Below, piece by piece: positions 60,001 through 64,000 of a stretch of 64,000 bases of DNA; the stretch's first letter is position 1, and every line of letters begins with the position of its first letter. The stretch comes from Membranipora membranacea. Lineage: Eukaryota; Bryozoa; Gymnolaemata; Cheilostomatida; Membraniporidae. Both the position numbers and the translations under genes were made by a program. The stretch is from NCBI GenBank assembly GCA_914767715.1, contig OU612073.1:6510001-6574000 (forward strand), in the 5' to 3' direction. Below the pieces are notes generated by a model that saw only the letters and a program-made list of their open reading frames with translations, was not told where the DNA came from and did no database searches.

Positions 60001-61630
60001 ACACCTTCTGTAAATAGATTCCAATGTTATTCTAGCCACAACATGTCATAGGGAGAGGAAAACATGAATGAATGACATATAATATACTACAAATTCAAGT
60101 GGATTTTTTAAAAACAAGCTGACATAGGAATTACAATATTTCTCATTATTTGACAACTCATAACGATGGCTTCGATTCCACGTAAATCATATACTATGTA
60201 TGGTTTGCAACATTATAAAAATATCAAACTGTGACAAATACCGATATATTAATCTTTATAGACAAATATGGGGTTACTCCAATAAGGAGTCGATGACACA
60301 TTTTATTATGATAAATAAAGTATTATTATTATAATAAATATTATTAAAACAATAAAGTATTAAACAGAAAAAAATGTATAATCTCTCAATATTAATTTTT
60401 AAACAATTTTATTGCGTAATATATTTTTCTCGTTAGCATAAGATGGCGTGAAAAGTTGGGACAAACCAGGTTACCTGTTACATTTAAGCAGATTTAACTG
60501 CAGGCATAAAAATGCGAAATAATAGCTAACAATGTGGGAGCTAAAACAAGACAAGGTCCTAGGCAATGCAAACATAAATTGACCGAAAAAACTACACTGA
60601 GCTTCAAGTTATCATATAGTATCATATATGTACAAACTGAGTTTGGAAATGTCACGGCAGTATTATAAGCAATGGTCCGGGATGATTTAGAATGCTGTGA
60701 GAAATGCTGACAGCACACACAATTTGATATGGAGATTGAACAGAAAATAAGAAAGTATAAACTTTTTCCGTTCACACCTTTATTATAAGTGGACTGCACA
60801 GTCTTAAGCTATCTGCTACACCCACTGATATATATTGATGGATTAGAGGAACATATCTGACCCTGAACTAGCCTGTCTTAACAAGCTTTGTTCGGTGGGC
60901 ACAACTCCGTTTTCCTATACAAATTGATTGGTGTGATAAAGAAGTTATCTACCCGATCACAAGAGAAGACAATATTTAATATCAGCTGCTGAGCAGTGCA
61001 AGAGTTGACAGGCTTTGTTCCCCCCCCCCTCTCCCCACCGAACAAAGCTTGTTCAGACAGGCTAACCCTGAACCAGCATATGGCAATTCATGCATGATTG
61101 CTGGAAACAATTTCTCATCTCATGCTAGTGATTGGTCCAAAAGTTCAGTAATGCTACAGCCAACCTTTGTAAACATTAGTCAAGTAGCTTGCCTGAGTTT
61201 TTACAGGTTTTTTACGGGGACGCCAGTCAATGCATAGTGTTGAAGCTGCCAGAATTTTAGCTAGACACAGCTGACACAAAGTGATATACTGATGTAATTT
61301 CTCCACATGTAGACTAGCCATACTGTGTATTCTACCACTGATCCATAAGTTCATATCAATGTTTAGGACATTTTGAGAACTGATTGTTACACTAGGAGTT
61401 TACAAATTTAACTAATAATAAATGAAAAAGAGTATGACTAAGCCTGTGAATACGGCTAACTGTATGGTATGAAATATGGCACAGTACAAAATCTTCCTGC
61501 GGAGGTAAACATCCATGTTAGAAAAGGGCTTTGTTAGAGAATGTCCTGATTATTGAGAAGGTTGCTGGAATCGCATGAGGTGGAAAATGTCTTGTGGAAT
61601 AGCGAGAGTGGAACAATGTTCGGGTGCAAA
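60001..61630. other. Intergenic, no gene recognised
   Basis: AT-rich sequence between convergent genes. A C-run lies at 61021. A short inverted repeat (CTAGCCTGTCTTAACAAGCT near 60869 against AGCTTGTTCAGACAGGCTA near 61048) brackets about 200 bases and may be a small foldback element. No exon recognised. 61440-61630 is the 3' flank shared by the two sulfotransferase copies. Confidence 0.4.
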
Positions 61631-62126
61631 CTATTCCAAGGCCATATCATAACCTAGCAGTAAAAAGTCATTGTAGTACAGCTGCTGGACCTCTTTAACT
61701 AGCTTGTCACTTAGAGGGCCAAACCATTCTGCCATGGTAGTTCGGTTTTCTTTGCCTGTTGAAGACTTGTTACACTGTTCGATGGTCATATTTTTCATTC
61801 CAAGCTGCTGCAACGTCATCTCAACGTCTTCATTCATATGTTCAGCGTGGCCAATGATATTGAAGTGAGTTCCACAAAAGTCACAAAGCAACGTCTGTGG
61901 TCTCCAATGAATGTCATGTGAGCTACCCGATCCAAAATCTGAGAGTTGCTTTCCTTTTCTTTTGGCTCTTGCCACAATACAGGAAACAAATTGTTCAAAG
62001 GTCAAGGCTGGGTCAGGCCCTCTGTGAAGCATTGATCTGTTGCAAGGATTGTGAGATCTGATATACGCCCCTCCTTCTCTCAACACTTTATCTTTATAAG
62101 CTGATACAAGTCGCTCATACGGGTTT
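61631..62126 (-). CDS. Carbohydrate sulfotransferase, C-terminal exon, copy 1
   Basis: One exon of 165 codons plus stop, with acceptor TGCTAG at 62129-62127. It opens with NPYERLVSAYKDKV, the 3'-phosphosulfate-binding motif (R-N-P-x-E-R-L-x-S-A-Y-x-x-K). It continues with the family's HWRPQ..LCDFC and the NIIGHAEHMNEDVEMTL segment, as in the HNK-1/chondroitin/dermatan group (CHST8-14, Sulfotransfer_2). These are Golgi type II enzymes that transfer sulfate from PAPS to glycans. The N-terminal anchor and the 5'-PAPS-binding motif (K-x-G-C-T) are not found in the 1.4 kb up to the next copy. So this is either an alternative last exon of a gene starting beyond the window or a truncated duplicate. 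The frame is fully open. Confidence 0.75.
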
Positions 62127-63573
62127 CTAGCAGTAAAAAGAAAAAAAGATGTCTTACATCGATAGCACAGTCAAGTTTTGTAAACATGTTTGTTGGATGG
62201 CGGGAGAGAGCCAATGGCAGGTCAGATGGTACTTTTGATTGAGTATTTATATATTTTTTGCACATCAAACTGAGGTTGCTGTAAATTGCTTGAGCTCACC
62301 AGCAATTTTAGACCTAAGCAATGTCACACCGAGAAGATACGTCGCAGCTTTTTCAATTTATATATGTCATATACTGTGACAACAATTTTTATGTAAGCTG
62401 AAAATCTTTTAGTATCATATTAAAATTAACCAAGAGCATCCTGTGAACCAATTTTATTATCACATGGTAAAATCAAATATGATAATAAAGTTAAATTAAA
62501 CTATATTGATCAAATGAATCTACTGTCTTTCAGTTCCGGTAGGGGTTACGGATTTGTCAGCGTTTGGTCGACTGTCTCTCAGGTGTCAAAGAAAGTAAAG
62601 CATGATTTTGGTTCCTCATAGGTTAGGACAGAGGGTTGTAATGCGCTGTGAATAACTCACTATATTAAAGGCATACCCAAAGACAAAAGAATGTTATAGC
62701 CAGGCAGTTACTTATGATAAAGTTGGATCAGATTTGCATGGTAAAAAAATTCAGTGCTCTTCTTGGCATGAATTATTGATGGTGGGAAGAGCGCCTCCCA
62801 TAAGGGAAGGTTACTCTCATTCTCTGCATTATGATGTCACAGTGAACAGGAAGTGCTTGTTTCTTGTATTGCACATCCTGTTCACTGTGACATCATAATA
62901 CAGAGAATGAGAGTAACCTTCCCTTATGCGAGCCACTTTTTCCACCATCAATAATTCATAGTCTTAAAGGGGAAAATGACCTTGGTATCTAATCGCAAGA
63001 TGCATTCCATGTTTGATCTCTGGCTACCATTTGAAAAGCTAAAATTGCGGCAATGCAATAAACTAAAATCGACCGGATATTGGAAAACAGGGGCAATCGG
63101 TCAGTTGAAACTCTCGAGTGTTTCATCTGTATAGGACCATAAAATTGCTGTCTCGCTTTACTAGTGACCTGAAAGCCAATCTATTCCAGGAGGCCTGTTA
63201 CCCGTGTCTCAAGGTTATACAGTAAATTTTAGGTGCATGGCAGTTGTCACTTTTAGGTTGTATTTATTTTATAATCATAATTTCAAATCGCATTAATATT
63301 TCATAATAAACTTATAATTTATTTTATTTATTTGATCATCTACAGGTTTTTTGTAATTTAACGTTTGATCTTACTTAACCTGGGGAAATGGCACGGTAAA
63401 AACTGTCTGGTATGAAAAATGGCCTAGTACAAAATGAGCCTGGTGGTATACGTTTTAGTGGGATAAGGGCTCAGTAAGAAAATGTCCTGGTGAAAGAGCA
63501 GGCTTATAGAATCACAGGCCCTGGATAATGTCCTGCTGGAATAGCGACAGTTGGACAATGGCCCGGGCGAAAC
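62127..63573. other. Region between sulfotransferase copies
   Basis: Searched on the minus strand for an exon with the K-x-G-C-T PAPS motif and none was seen. It holds a 190-bp hairpin element at 62768-62959. 63380-63573 is a diverged copy of the 3' flank of copy 1 (GGTATGAAA.ATGGC, TAGTACAAAAT), so the duplication extends past the stop codon. Confidence 0.45.
62768..62959. mobile_element. 190-bp hairpin element
   Basis: The arms ATGAATTATTGATGGTGG... and ...CCATCAATAATTCAT are inverted complements over about 85 bases, including AAGGGAAGGTTACTCTCATT and TATGATGTCACAGTGAACAG, around a loop of about 25 bases. Few mismatches suggest a young foldback/MITE insertion. Confidence 0.75.
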
Positions 63574-64000
63574 TTATTCCAACGCCATATCATAACCTAG
63601 CAGTAAAAAGTCATTGTAGTACAACTGTTGGACCTCTTTCAGCAGCTTGTCACCTAAAGGTCTATACCATTCTGCCATGGTAGTATGTTTTTCCTTGCCT
63701 GTTGAAGACTTATTACACTGTTTAATGGTCATATTTTTCATTCCAAGCTGCTGCAGAGTGATATCGATATCTTCATTCATATGCTCAGCATGGCCAATGA
63801 GATTGAAGTCAGTTCCACAAAAGTCACAAACCAATGTCTGTGGTCTCCAATGCACGTCATGCGAGCCACCCGACCCAAAATCTGAGAGTTGTTTTCCTTC
63901 TCTTTTGGCACTTGCCACAATACAGGAAATGAATTGTTCAAAGGTCAAGGCTGGATCAGGTCCTCTGTGAAGCATCGATCTGTTGCAAGGATTGTGAGCT
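63574..64000 (-). CDS. Carbohydrate sulfotransferase, C-terminal exon, copy 2 (cut by window end)
   Basis: This matches copy 1 almost residue for residue (HNPCNRSMLHRGPDPALTFE; DFGSGGSHDVHWRPQTLVC; YYNDFLLLGYDMALE and stop). The open frame runs off the window at 64000, before the 3'-phosphosulfate-binding motif. Substitutions relative to copy 1 are mostly conservative (for example FGPLSDKLVKE to YRPLGDKLLKE), and neither copy has a stop or frameshift, suggesting both are or were recently functional. Upstream exons must lie beyond the window. Confidence 0.8.
   Translation of the reverse strand, partial: AHNPCNRSMLHRGPDPALTFEQFISCIVASAKREGKQLSDFGSGGSHDVHWRPQTLVCDFCGTDFNLIGHAEHMNEDIDITLQQLGMKNMTIKQCNKSSTGKEKHTTMAEWYRPLGDKLLKEVQQLYYNDFLLLGYDMALE

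Noticed and set aside
1-64000. CRISPR arrays, bacterial operons or viral genes
   Set aside because: No spaced direct-repeat array, no operon-like coding density and no viral protein motifs; the window is intron-rich animal DNA.

Overview
The window is animal nuclear DNA. It has AT-rich intergenic sequence, genes split into many exons with GT..AG introns of a few hundred bases, tRNA genes, a U2-snRNA-headed SINE, a LINE fragment and many hairpin (MITE-like) elements. A multi-EF-hand protein, GT31 and carbohydrate sulfotransferase enzymes, and ephrin-receptor-like Cys-rich receptors fit an early-branching metazoan such as a sponge. That placement is inference; nothing seen fixes the species. 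I rebuilt exons by hand, requiring splice sites, reading phase and family patterns to agree.

Layout. 1.4-2.9 kb (-): small single-pass membrane protein. 3.8-15.8 kb (-): 21-exon EF-hand-repeat protein of 949 residues, EFCAB6-like. 6.0 kb: tRNA-Arg(CCT). 16.5 kb: first copy of the U2-headed SINE. 18.3-20.4 kb and 24.5-26.0 kb (+): two secreted low-complexity proteins, one Asn/Gln/Ala-rich and one Lys/Arg/Gly-rich. 26.6-29.1 kb (-): a broken member of a receptor family. 33.3-37.9 kb (-): GT31 beta-1,3-glycosyltransferase. 43.7-48.55 kb (-) and 51.2-56.15 kb (+): two intact paralogous receptors, head to head, with a second U2-headed SINE and an intron-containing tRNA-Thr(AGT) between them. 57.8 kb (-): remnant of a further receptor copy. 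58.2-59.9 kb (+): 3' part of another single-pass membrane protein. 61.6-62.1 kb and 63.6-64.0 kb (-): two tandem terminal exons of a carbohydrate sulfotransferase, the second cut by the window end.

The most interesting system is the receptor family. Each intact member has a signal peptide, one large exon encoding an NHL/beta-propeller-like ectodomain, several Cys-rich ephrin-receptor-like (GCC2/GCC3) repeats on phase-1 exons, one membrane helix, and a short acidic tail. The tail carries two tightly spaced YxxI motifs and a repeated IVYV-x-D-P-S-C motif. Four copies in 31 kb (two intact, one pseudogene, one remnant), in both orientations, show an expanding and decaying receptor cluster. The tail suggests tyrosine-phosphorylation signalling. 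Ligand and role (recognition, immunity, adhesion) cannot be read from the sequence.
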